Assembly (NCBI GenBank): GCA_965233625.1
Contig: OZ247499.1
Location: forward strand, 4,464,001-4,528,000
DNA from: G965233625 sp965233625
GTDB lineage: Bacteria > Planctomycetota > Planctomycetia > Pirellulales > Pirellulaceae
Reading direction: 5' to 3'
Length of the DNA stretch: 64,000 nucleotides
A model generated the notes under the pieces. That model was not told the origin of the DNA and ran no database searches. It saw nothing but the letters and a program-made list of their open reading frames with translations. Made by a program: the position numbers and the translations under genes. Positions 51,891 through 59,061 of the stretch are shown piece by piece; the first letter of the stretch is position 1, and each line of letters opens with the position of its first letter.

Positions 51891-52631
51891 CTAGGCCTTC
51901 TCGCGGGCGTCGATCGAGCTGCCGAAGCATCTGGCGAACCGCAGGCCGTAGGCAAGCGCCCGCTGCGTATCGGGGTCGCGCAGCGCGCTGAGCAGCCCGA
52001 ACATGCCGACACGATCTGGCGTTTCCATCTCGCATGTATCCTGCTGACACTTGGCCAACGATGCGCCGGCTGCGGCCACCACATCGATGGCATGTTCGTC
52101 GAGCACGTCGGATCGCAGCAGCACACCCAGCCGTTCCAGTTCCGTCTCGCTGATGCGGCCACCCAGCCACAGCGCGGCGTACAGCCCTTGCCGCAAGCTG
52201 GTCTCCAGATCGATCCCCTCGGCTTTCAGCTTCTGCGTCCACTCGTCCAGCACATCCATCAGCGTGGCTGCCAGGTTGGGCGCCTCGGCAAGCAGCTTGC
52301 TGGCTTCGGCCAGTCTGGGAAGCTCCGCCAGCAGACGGTCCGCCGCCGCAAGCGTTGCGGGCTCGGTAAATCGCAGAAACAGATTCAGCAGGCCCTGACC
52401 GCGCTGCTCTAGATCAACGCCGTTCTGCGCTGCCTGTGCACTCAACGAATCGGCAAGGTCCACCACCGTTGCCAGTAGATGCGGCGCCGCCTGCTGAGCG
52501 CCGGCCGCTTGATCGAGCAACGCGTTGACCTCATCCGCCCGGTCAATCAGCCGGTTGAGTGACCGGGCGACGCCGGGGTCCTTCAGTCGTTCAGCCAGGG
52601 GTGGCGATGCGTCTTCTGCGGTGGATGACAT
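51891..52631 (-). CDS. DUF1641 domain-containing protein
   Basis: 246 residues, almost wholly helical. The stretch LDQAAGAQQAAPHLLATVVD and, near the C terminus, GRISETELERLGVLLRSDVL with RVGMFGLLSALRDPDTQRAL fit DUF1641, a short family found beside sulfide:quinone oxidoreductases and some formate dehydrogenases. Its exact role is not known; it may be an accessory of SQR. Same strand and between tauE-like and sqr genes. Confidence 0.82.
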   Translation of the reverse strand: MSSTAEDASPPLAERLKDPGVARSLNRLIDRADEVNALLDQAAGAQQAAPHLLATVVDLADSLSAQAAQNGVDLEQRGQGLLNLFLRFTEPATLAAADRLLAELPRLAEASKLLAEAPNLAATLMDVLDEWTQKLKAEGIDLETSLRQGLYAALWLGGRISETELERLGVLLRSDVLDEHAIDVVAAAGASLAKCQQDTCEMETPDRVGMFGLLSALRDPDTQRALAYGLRFARCFGSSIDAREKA

Positions 52632-52708
52632 GAAAGTTCTCTACAAGTACAAGACGTTTAAGAATCAAAGAACAAGGCGCCGCAAATTTCCGTTGCATAT
52701 TCGCACGA

Positions 52709-53527
52709 TCATGGAAGCAGCACCGATTTTGTGACCACGAAGATCGCCACCAGAACGACTCCAGCCGCGAACACTTTCTGCAAGGTCGGCCCTTTCAACC
52801 GTTTGGAAACGATTCCGCCAACCCACATGCCGGCGAACCCTCCGGCCATAAACTGCAAAGCGATAATCCACGGCAGTTCGCTGCCGGAGGCGATAAACGA
52901 AGTCACGCCGCTGATGCTGATCAGGACGATGACTAGTAACGAAGTAGCGACCGCCTGATGGATCTTCATTCCGCTGAACAGAACCAGCGCCGGCACAATC
53001 ACAAATCCGCCGCCCACGCCAAACATGCCCGACAGAAAGCCGGTGCCCAGACCAACGGCGGCGAGCAGCATGGCGCATTTTGAAGTCAGCCGCAGTTTGC
53101 CATCTTCGTCGCGCTGACAGGTTGACTGCTCGCAGTCTTCACCTTCAGCGCCGGATGCGTCGGCGGGCTTCTTGTTTGTGTTCACCCACATCCGCCAGGC
53201 GACGACCAGCATCAGCAGGCCGAATAGCAGCAGAAGGACGCTGCCGGGAATCAACGTGGAGATGTAGTTTCCCGCCGGAGCGCCGATCATGCCCGCCACG
53301 GCGAACAGAATGCCGGTCCGCAACTCAACCTCACCACGCAGCAGTTTGGGCGTTACGCCAAACAGCGCTGTACCGCCCACCGACGCCAGCGAAACGCCGA
53401 CGGCTTCACGCGGCGCCACTGCCAGGCCGTACACCAGCAGGGGTACGGCAAACACGCCGCCGCCTCCGCCGGTCAGCCCCAGGGCGAAGCCAACCACTGT
53501 TCCAAAGATGATGGCTAGGCCGGGCAT
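52709..53527 (-). CDS. TauE/SafE-family sulfite exporter-like permease
   Basis: 272-residue inner-membrane protein with about eight helices. The N-terminal repeat has IIFGTVVGFALGLTGGGGGV with PLLVYGLAVAPREAVGVSLA; the second repeat has GTGFLSGMFGVGGGFVIVPA and HQAVATSLLVIVLISISGVT. The paired G-x-G-G-G motifs are the family hallmark. A hydrophilic loop (KKPADASGAEGEDCEQSTCQ) contains two cysteines. In cst-type operons this protein is thought to export sulfite or related anions. ATG 53527 lies inside the rhodanese gene upstream (13-bp overlap), so the two are coupled. Confidence 0.9.
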   Translation of the reverse strand: MPGLAIIFGTVVGFALGLTGGGGGVFAVPLLVYGLAVAPREAVGVSLASVGGTALFGVTPKLLRGEVELRTGILFAVAGMIGAPAGNYISTLIPGSVLLLLFGLLMLVVAWRMWVNTNKKPADASGAEGEDCEQSTCQRDEDGKLRLTSKCAMLLAAVGLGTGFLSGMFGVGGGFVIVPALVLFSGMKIHQAVATSLLVIVLISISGVTSFIASGSELPWIIALQFMAGGFAGMWVGGIVSKRLKGPTLQKVFAAGVVLVAIFVVTKSVLLP

Positions 53528-54069
53528 GATCCGTCCTTACATTGGTTCCAGGGCATCTTGGCCAGCACCATGCCCATGCCGCATGTATCGGTGACGCCTG
53601 CGAAGGTCAGACCGGCGCCGATGAAAGCCGGAATGGCCGCCAGGTAGACATTGCCCGTCAACATGGCAGCCACCGATCCGCCCAGCGTGATCAGCCCGGC
53701 ACAGATCCGCACCTGCCGTTCTAATGAAACCGTTGCTTTACCACGCTTGACGGGCAGCCCCGCCGCGTCCCAGGCCGCCGTGCCGCCCTCGACGTTCACC
53801 ACATTCGTAAAGCCCGCGTCCACAAACTTCTGACAGGCTTTGCTAGAACGGTTGCCGCTGCGGCAGATGATGTACAGAGGCTCGTGGGCTGTGCCGTTGC
53901 GCTCCGCCATCACACGCCCGGCGTCCAGCGAATCCAGCGGCACGTTGCGGGCCATCACGGCGTGAAACTCGCGGAACTCGACCGGCATTCTGACATCGAT
54001 CACATCGATGCTGCCTTGCGAATCCAGTTCAGCAAGCTTTTCCACAGAAACCGACTTAAAGGCGCTCAT
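53515..54069 (-). CDS. Rhodanese with C-terminal DUF2892 membrane domain
   Basis: 184 residues from ATG 54069 (MSAFKSVSVE), with GAGGG upstream. Rhodanese domain at about 5-110: DVIDVRMPVEFREFHAVMAR and the active-site loop IICRSGNRSSKACQKF. The C-terminal DUF2892 part has two membrane helices (ERQVRICAGLITLGGSVAAM and LAAIPAFIGAGLTFAGVTDT) and ends CGMGMVLAKMPWNQC. This fusion occurs often with sulfide genes and ArsR regulators. First gene of the structural operon, immediately after operator O1. Confidence 0.9.
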   Translation of the reverse strand: MSAFKSVSVEKLAELDSQGSIDVIDVRMPVEFREFHAVMARNVPLDSLDAGRVMAERNGTAHEPLYIICRSGNRSSKACQKFVDAGFTNVVNVEGGTAAWDAAGLPVKRGKATVSLERQVRICAGLITLGGSVAAMLTGNVYLAAIPAFIGAGLTFAGVTDTCGMGMVLAKMPWNQCKDGSCPA

Positions 54070-54104
54070 CTCAATCCCTCGCAATAAAACCTTTTAAGAT
54101 CAAA

Positions 54105-54124
54105 ATATCAGGATGTTACGATAT
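54105..54124. promoter_or_regulatory. Operator-like palindrome O1 before the sulfur operon
   Basis: ATATCAGGATGTTACGATAT, 35 bp upstream of the rhodanese-DUF2892 start. Half-sites ATATC(A/G) and CGATAT are separated by 8 bp. It agrees with O2 at 17 of 20 positions. Size and symmetry fit an ArsR-family repressor site. Confidence 0.7.
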
Positions 54125-54139
54125 GTGTTTGCAAAATTT

Positions 54140-54484
54140 TTAGCTGACGGAACGGGTCGCGCAGGGCAGGTACTTGTTTTCAATGCAGTCCAGGATGTTT
54201 GCCAGGTGTGGCTCGGCCACGCGGTAATACACACGCCGGCCTTCACGCTCGCTGGTGAAGAACCCACAGCGCTGCATCAATCGCAGATGATCCGACGCCA
54301 CGTTATCTGGCACGCCACAATCCTCTGCGATCTCGCCCACGGTATAGCGGCCGTGCAGCAGCAGTTGAACCATCCGCAACCGCACCGGGTGGGCAAGTGT
54401 CTTCAAACACTCTGCGGCCTGGGCGAATGCGGCAGGACTGCCAACGGGCTTGCTCTGCTTTTCGTTGTCTGCTCTTGTATTCAT
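54140..54484 (-). CDS. ArsR/SmtB-family repressor
   Basis: 114-residue winged helix-turn-helix dimer. LKTLAHPVRLRMVQLLLHGR and YTVGEIAEDCGVPDNVASDH form the DNA-binding part, with the wing in SEREGRRVYYRV. Cysteines occur at 26, 56, 73, 100 and 108. A redox pair among them (for example Cys56 with Cys100 or Cys108) would make it a persulfide sensor like SqrR or BigR; this is inference from the neighbours. The gene ends 15 bp before operator O1 and starts 22 bp after O2, so it is expected to repress both itself and the sulfur operon. Confidence 0.9.
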   Translation of the reverse strand: MNTRADNEKQSKPVGSPAAFAQAAECLKTLAHPVRLRMVQLLLHGRYTVGEIAEDCGVPDNVASDHLRLMQRCGFFTSEREGRRVYYRVAEPHLANILDCIENKYLPCATRSVS

Positions 54485-54505
54485 TTCGTTTAACCTCTAC
54501 CTAAA

Positions 54506-54525
54506 TATATCGAGATGTTGCGATA
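54506..54525. promoter_or_regulatory. Operator-like palindrome O2 before arsR
   Basis: ATATCGAGATGTTGCGATAT, with perfect half-sites ATATCG/CGATAT around 8 bp, 22 bp upstream of the arsR start. The central GATGTT is shared with O1. Suggests autoregulation. Confidence 0.72.
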
Positions 54526-54701
54526 TGTCAATTAGTTATTTCCTGGAAAATCTCCAGGATTCTTGTTCTGGATTCGAGAGGTTGAGATTGACGCGCGAAT
54601 CTGGATGGTTAGAATCTTAGGTATTGAGACTGCCTCTCAATTAAAGCTTGAGAGCCAGTTGCAGCCCTCCCGCCGCCAACTAGCGTGAAAGTTCTTCTGC
54701 T

Positions 54702-55058
54702 ATGAAGCCATCGGAAGTCGTTCTTTCCGTCATTCCCGGAGAGAATCCCCACCAGCGGATTCTCATTGTCTCGCGTAATGCTACGCCCGTCCCGGAAGTA
54801 GCTTGCGACGACGTTCTTAAGTTTGAGAAGGCGGAGAAACCGGCTGCAACCATTGAAATCAAACAGCAGTCGTGGGGTGACTCTGTAGGCTGGTTTACGC
54901 AGCACACCATCTCGGTTCACGAATCGCAACTGGCGACGTTGCGCGCCTCGCTGGGCGTTGCCACCGCGGTCGTCCGCCCGGAGAAGCCCGAACCACGCAC
55001 CGTCACGCCACAGACCGCCGGCTGGACGCCCCGCGTCATCAACGCAGATTCCGCCTGA
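54702..55058 (+). CDS. Small protein of unknown function
   Basis: 118 residues, acidic to neutral, with no signal peptide or membrane helix. Text such as EVVLSVIPGENPHQRILIVS and ATIEIKQQSWGDSVGWFTQH suggests a small all-beta domain with alternating hydrophobic residues, followed by a Pro/Thr-rich tail. No family recognised. The codon pattern (G/C-rich third positions) supports a real gene; the reverse-strand frame over it is a shadow. Confidence 0.55.
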   Translation: MKPSEVVLSVIPGENPHQRILIVSRNATPVPEVACDDVLKFEKAEKPAATIEIKQQSWGDSVGWFTQHTISVHESQLATLRASLGVATAVVRPEKPEPRTVTPQTAGWTPRVINADSA

Positions 55059-55116
55059 GAATGCCGCCTCGCGGTAGTTTGACTTTAGCTAGTTGTCTGC
55101 CTGAAATCCTGTAGGC

Positions 55117-55245
55117 GGTAGGGCAGGCGCCTGCCTGCCGCATGGTACATTACGCCGGTCAAACCATCCGGCCAGGCAACTTCTGACAGTCGCCCAGAGT
55201 GGACACCGTTGCATCGGCAGGCGGGCGCCTGCCCTACGGCTGAAT
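55117..55245. repeat. Family-C repeats, inverted pair C2/C3
   Basis: GGTAGGGCAGGCGCCTGCCT at 55117 and CGGCAGGCGGGCGCCTGCCC then TACGGCTGA at 55215-55242 are near reverse complements facing each other, separated by about 75 bp. They fill the gap between the small protein and the metallopeptidase gene and could fold into a large hairpin. Confidence 0.65.
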
Positions 55246-55285
55246 GGTGTCTCAGCGTTGGTCAAACCATTAGGTAAAGTCTTAC

Positions 55286-57112
55286 GTGTTCAAGCCATCT
55301 CTCTTTTGCGTTCTTGTTGCTTCGCTGCTTTTCCTGCCATCGGTATGCATGGGGCAGGATGTCGTACCGCGTAGCGCTGAAGTTGTGAAGTTGGGCAACC
55401 AGTTGCAGCAGGCGCTCGACGCCTTCCATCGCGATGCGGAAGCCAACCAGGAGCGGCTGCGTGTTGTTTATTTTCACGGCAAAGATCAGCCGCCGCAGGC
55501 AGACTATCAGGCGCGGTTGCAGCGGATCATGCTGGACGTGCAGCAGTTCTATCACCAGGAAATGAAGGCCAACGGCTTCAGCAGCCGTCCGCTGCCCCTG
55601 GAAATGGAAGACAGAAAGCTGAAGATTCACATGGTGCAGGGCGCCGCGGCCGCTTTGGACTACACCTACCAGTCGGGCAGGCAGATCCGTCGCGAGGCCG
55701 AAGCGGCGTTACGTGGCAAAGTAGATTTCGCCCGCGATTTTGTCATGGTTTTTTGCGGACTCTGTCAACGCAAGGATGACGGCAGCTATTTCTTTCATTC
55801 ACCTTATTATGGTGATGGCGGGTCGAACCATCTGCGTGGGCTGTGTTACGCAGCCGACTGTGAGAAACTGGACACGCTGAATTACACCAAAGCGGGCGAG
55901 ACGTTCCGTTATCAGGAACACAGCGGCCGGTTCTCGCGGACGCTGGCCGCCTTCAACAGCCTTTACATCGGCGGCATCGCGCACGAACTGGGGCACGGGC
56001 TGAGCCTGCCGCATAATTCGCAGTCGCGCACGCAGCGCCGCAAGCTGGGCACGGCGCTGATGGGGAGCGGCAACTACACCTATCGCAACCAGTTATGGAA
56101 GGGCGGCAACGGCTCGTTCATGACAATGGCTTCCGCCATCCGGCTGGCCGCTCATCCGCTGTTTACCGGCAGTGACCGCGGCCGCCTCACGCCGCCGGCC
56201 GTGCGATTCAGCGATCTCAAGTTTCAGCAGCAAGGCAGATCCATCCAGGTCCACGGCGCCGTAACGGCCAGCATCCCGGTCGTGGCGGTCATCGCCTACG
56301 CAGACCCCGATGGCGGCGGCGATTACGATGCTCAAACCACCGTGGTGCCCGTTGAAGACGGGAAGTTCCAGCTTGCAGCCGACCGGCATCGCCGTGGTAA
56401 ATCCAGTTTGAAACTGCTGGCCGTGCTGGCCAACGGAGCCACGTCCTCTACTGCGTTCAACTACACCGCCGATGAAACGGGCACGCCCGACATCCGGCAG
56501 ATCATCGTGCAGACGGAACTGCAGCCCCTCCAGCAACTCATCAGCGATGGGAAGACAGAGCAGGCCGTTGCGATGGCCGGGAAGTTGCTAAAAGAGTCGC
56601 CCAACCACCCGGCCGCCGCGCAGTTAAAACACCTGCCGACTATCTTCGATCCGCCTGAACTGGTCGATCTTCGCCGGACAGAAGCGAACACTGTCGCCAT
56701 CAGTGACGCCCGGCCCGTAACAGCAAAGACAGGCTACGGCCGCCCGGCGCGGAACCGTTTCGATGCGCGTGCGACACGTTCACGCAACATCTTCCTGACC
56801 GTGGACGGACAGTTTCACGCCAAGGGCCTCTACGCACACGCCGCTTCGACTTACGAATTCGCACTGCATGGCCGATGGAAAAAGTTCACCACCACCGTCG
56901 GTCAGCAAGATGGCGGCTTTGGTCAGGCGGTGTTCACCATCCGCGGCGATGGCAAACTGCTGCACACATCCAAACCACTTAAAGCCGGCATGCACGAAGA
57001 TATCGCCATTGATGTCAGCGGCGTGCAGAAGCTGGAACTGGTCGCCGGTTCAGCCGTCGAGGGCAACGCAGGCTGCTGGTCGGTCTGGGGTTCGCCCATG
57101 CTCTCGCGTTAA
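55286..57112 (+). CDS. Secreted metallopeptidase-like protein with NPCBM domain
   Basis: 608 residues, GTG start at 55286. Signal peptide FKPSLFCVLVASLLFLPSVC. The zinc motif IAHELGHGLSLPH (HExxH at 233-237, third His at 243) matches the extended metzincin-type HExxHxxxxxH. A central beta region (about 300-400) is followed by a helix pair with ALPHA-type TPR-like text (QAVAMAGKLLKESPNHPAAA). The C-terminal NPCBM domain (about 480-606) shows DGQFHAKGLYAHAASTYEFA and LVAGSAVEGNAGCWSVWG, a galactose-binding-like carbohydrate module. It may cleave glycoproteins. Confidence 0.83.
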   Translation: MFKPSLFCVLVASLLFLPSVCMGQDVVPRSAEVVKLGNQLQQALDAFHRDAEANQERLRVVYFHGKDQPPQADYQARLQRIMLDVQQFYHQEMKANGFSSRPLPLEMEDRKLKIHMVQGAAAALDYTYQSGRQIRREAEAALRGKVDFARDFVMVFCGLCQRKDDGSYFFHSPYYGDGGSNHLRGLCYAADCEKLDTLNYTKAGETFRYQEHSGRFSRTLAAFNSLYIGGIAHELGHGLSLPHNSQSRTQRRKLGTALMGSGNYTYRNQLWKGGNGSFMTMASAIRLAAHPLFTGSDRGRLTPPAVRFSDLKFQQQGRSIQVHGAVTASIPVVAVIAYADPDGGGDYDAQTTVVPVEDGKFQLAADRHRRGKSSLKLLAVLANGATSSTAFNYTADETGTPDIRQIIVQTELQPLQQLISDGKTEQAVAMAGKLLKESPNHPAAAQLKHLPTIFDPPELVDLRRTEANTVAISDARPVTAKTGYGRPARNRFDARATRSRNIFLTVDGQFHAKGLYAHAASTYEFALHGRWKKFTTTVGQQDGGFGQAVFTIRGDGKLLHTSKPLKAGMHEDIAIDVSGVQKLELVAGSAVEGNAGCWSVWGSPMLSR

Positions 57113-57152
57113 CGCAGTTGTCGGCGATACGTTGTTGGCGGCAATACAAACG

Positions 57153-57863
57153 CTAGGAGTGCTGATCACCGGGGTACAGCGCAAGGCGTGTTAGAAACTC
57201 GTCAAAGGACGAAGCGAGCAGATAGCCGCTCGAGTGCGTCAGTTGATAGTTGCCCTCTTCGTCAGCGTCTTCGACATCAATCGACTCAAGATCCCAGAAA
57301 TAGACGGCGCCTTTTTTGCGATTGATGGACACCGTGAAGAGATCTTTGCCCGCGGCAACCGGAAAATGGCCCTTTGGAATCGCTGGGCTGGTTTCTTCCA
57401 GGTAAAAACGGATGTTGTAAGCCGGATCGGTTTCCAGACCCAGGATGTCGTCGACTTCAACATTCTGAATGTGTGGATGTCCTGGAATGGAGATAAATCC
57501 CTGGAGCGGCGAACCGCCGTTGCATTGCAACAGATAACGCCGCACCTCGGCAGGAACCTCGATCCCGTAGTCAGCCTCAAGCGCTTTGATCCGCTTGATT
57601 TGCAGACTCTTCTGAAAGCGGTTTCTGCGTCTATACGCCACCGCATCAGCAGCATAGGCGACATAGCCTGCCGTCTGCTTCCTTTCTATTTTGCGGAGCG
57701 TATCCGCTTTTGCAGCCTTGGGAGAATCAAACTCCCGCGATGTGCCGCGGCCCGCTGTGCCGATATTTCCGGTTCGCACCGTCTGGGCGTTGCCGCTGCA
57801 CTGGATGTACCAGAACTTGCGTGTCTGACCGTCATCAAAATAGAACTTCTGAAGGCCTGCCAT
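57153..57863 (-). CDS. WGR-domain protein fused to a SUKH (SMI1/KNR4) domain
   Basis: 236 residues from ATG 57863 (MAGLQKFYFD); the frame is open to 57917. The N-terminal WGR domain has KFWYIQCSGNAQTVRTGNIG and TAGRGTSREFDSPKAAKADT, ending in the usual Lys-rich helix. The SUKH domain begins at IKALEADYGIEVPAEVRRYL and has LLQCNGGSPLQG, then GKDLFTVSINRKKGAVYFWD and SSGYLLASSFDEFLTRL. WGR domains bind nucleic acid ends in PARPs and occur in bacteria with SUKH or MolR-type partners. Function unknown; possibly regulatory or immunity-related. Confidence 0.83.
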   Translation of the reverse strand: MAGLQKFYFDDGQTRKFWYIQCSGNAQTVRTGNIGTAGRGTSREFDSPKAAKADTLRKIERKQTAGYVAYAADAVAYRRRNRFQKSLQIKRIKALEADYGIEVPAEVRRYLLQCNGGSPLQGFISIPGHPHIQNVEVDDILGLETDPAYNIRFYLEETSPAIPKGHFPVAAGKDLFTVSINRKKGAVYFWDLESIDVEDADEEGNYQLTHSSGYLLASSFDEFLTRLALYPGDQHS

Positions 57864-57894
57864 GATCGCGACTGCTGCACCCGGAATGAAATAG

Positions 57895-57928
57895 AAAAAG
57901 CCGGCCGCACGAGGCAAACCGGCTTTTT
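57895..57928 (-). terminator. Bidirectional rho-independent terminator
   Basis: AAAAAGCCGG and CCGGCTTTTT form a 10-bp stem around a 14-nt loop. Lies between bacterioferritin (stop at 57955) and the WGR-SUKH start, so on the reverse strand it ends the bacterioferritin transcript and the WGR gene needs its own promoter. Confidence 0.85.
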
Positions 57929-57954
57929 TAATTTTAGCTTCAATCTGCGGCGAT

Positions 57955-58410
57955 CTAGGCGGTTTTGGATGCCGAATCGCTCTGTCCCGCGGTATCGATG
58001 CGGTCGCGGATGATCTTGGTGAATTCTTCCACGCCTTCCTGCTCTTCCTTCAGAATATCTTCCAGGAAGACCGTCAAGGCGCGGTCATCTTCGGCCAGTT
58101 CCAGGGCTTCGGTGTACATGGTGACGGCCTTCGACTCGAATTCCAGCGAGTACTTCAGGATTTCCTGCAAATCCTGCGACTGCTGAATCGGGTTGCGTTC
58201 GACGGTTGGAATACCGCCCATGGCCGAAATCTTGTCGCCAACTAGTTTGGCATGGCCGAACGACTCTTCTGCGTTCTCCATGAACATCTCGGCGTATACT
58301 TCGCGCCACAGGCCGGAGATCACGAAGCCTGCCTGGGCGTACTGAGCAACGCCGGTCCATTCGTGACGAAGGATGTCGTTTAACTTGTCAATGACTTTCT
58401 GATTATCCAT
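57955..58410 (-). CDS. bfr: Bacterioferritin-like iron-storage protein
   Basis: 151-residue four-helix-bundle ferritin. Helix A DKLNDILRHEWTGVAQYAQA carries the first metal Glu. Helix B MFMENAEESFGHAKLVGDKI carries the ExxH ligand pair. Helix C EILKYSLEFESKAVTMYTEA and helix D FLEDILKEEQEGVEEFTKII complete the diiron site. The haem-ligand Met of classical Bfr may be one of those in helix B (YAEMFME); this was not confirmed. AGGAG lies before ATG 58410. The upstream gap to 59062 (about 650 bp) shows no gene or repeat that I can support. Confidence 0.9.
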   Translation of the reverse strand: MDNQKVIDKLNDILRHEWTGVAQYAQAGFVISGLWREVYAEMFMENAEESFGHAKLVGDKISAMGGIPTVERNPIQQSQDLQEILKYSLEFESKAVTMYTEALELAEDDRALTVFLEDILKEEQEGVEEFTKIIRDRIDTAGQSDSASKTA

Positions 58411-59061
58411 CGCTTATTGCTCCTGGTTAAATTTTCAGGTTGAGTTTTTAGCTTTCACTAACTGCATGATAACGGCTTCGGCAGATTCGTCCAGGTCTAT
58501 TAAGTCTTTTAACAGAATAAACTTACGACGATTCTTGTTGTAACACGTTCTCGATGGAACCTCTGCATTCCGTGATACGTCGTATCAAAAGACCAACGAC
58601 AACGGCCGCCGCAGGCAGCCTGCTCCTGGCGCCAACACGGCTCACGGTGGACATTTGCGGCGGATAGGGCGCCTGGGGGCTGTACGTCAGGCGTGCGGCC
58701 GGAATTCTGAAAAAGACCTGAAATAACGGCTCCCACAGTGCCCTGACGAACGGGAAATGCCGATTATCCGGGATATAGCCGTTGTTCTGTTTGGTGCATT
58801 ACAGCCCGACCTTCACACAACTGCGACAATAAAAGAAGAGACAACCGTTGCTGCTCTGGCCGTAACCCCGCAACCGGTCGAATCATCCCAGAGTGTGACT
58901 TTACATATTCACCAGGGTTGATTTTGGTGCTATGGTGTTGGGTTCTATCGACCCACGGCGATGGTCCGCACGTATATATGATTCCCTAACTGGCTATAAT
59001 GCCGTTGCTGGTACGCCTTCATGAAACGCTCAAGCGCCGCCTGCGGCGGACGGGCGGCTGA

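Noticed and set aside
54609..54929. Reverse-strand frame opposite the 118-residue protein
   Set aside because: Forward frame has better codon bias and a plausible fold; reverse frame is Arg/Phe-rich and motif-free.
58509..58736. 75-residue reverse frame in the gap before the DsbD-like gene
   Set aside because: No start signal, motif or coherent composition; gap treated as non-coding.
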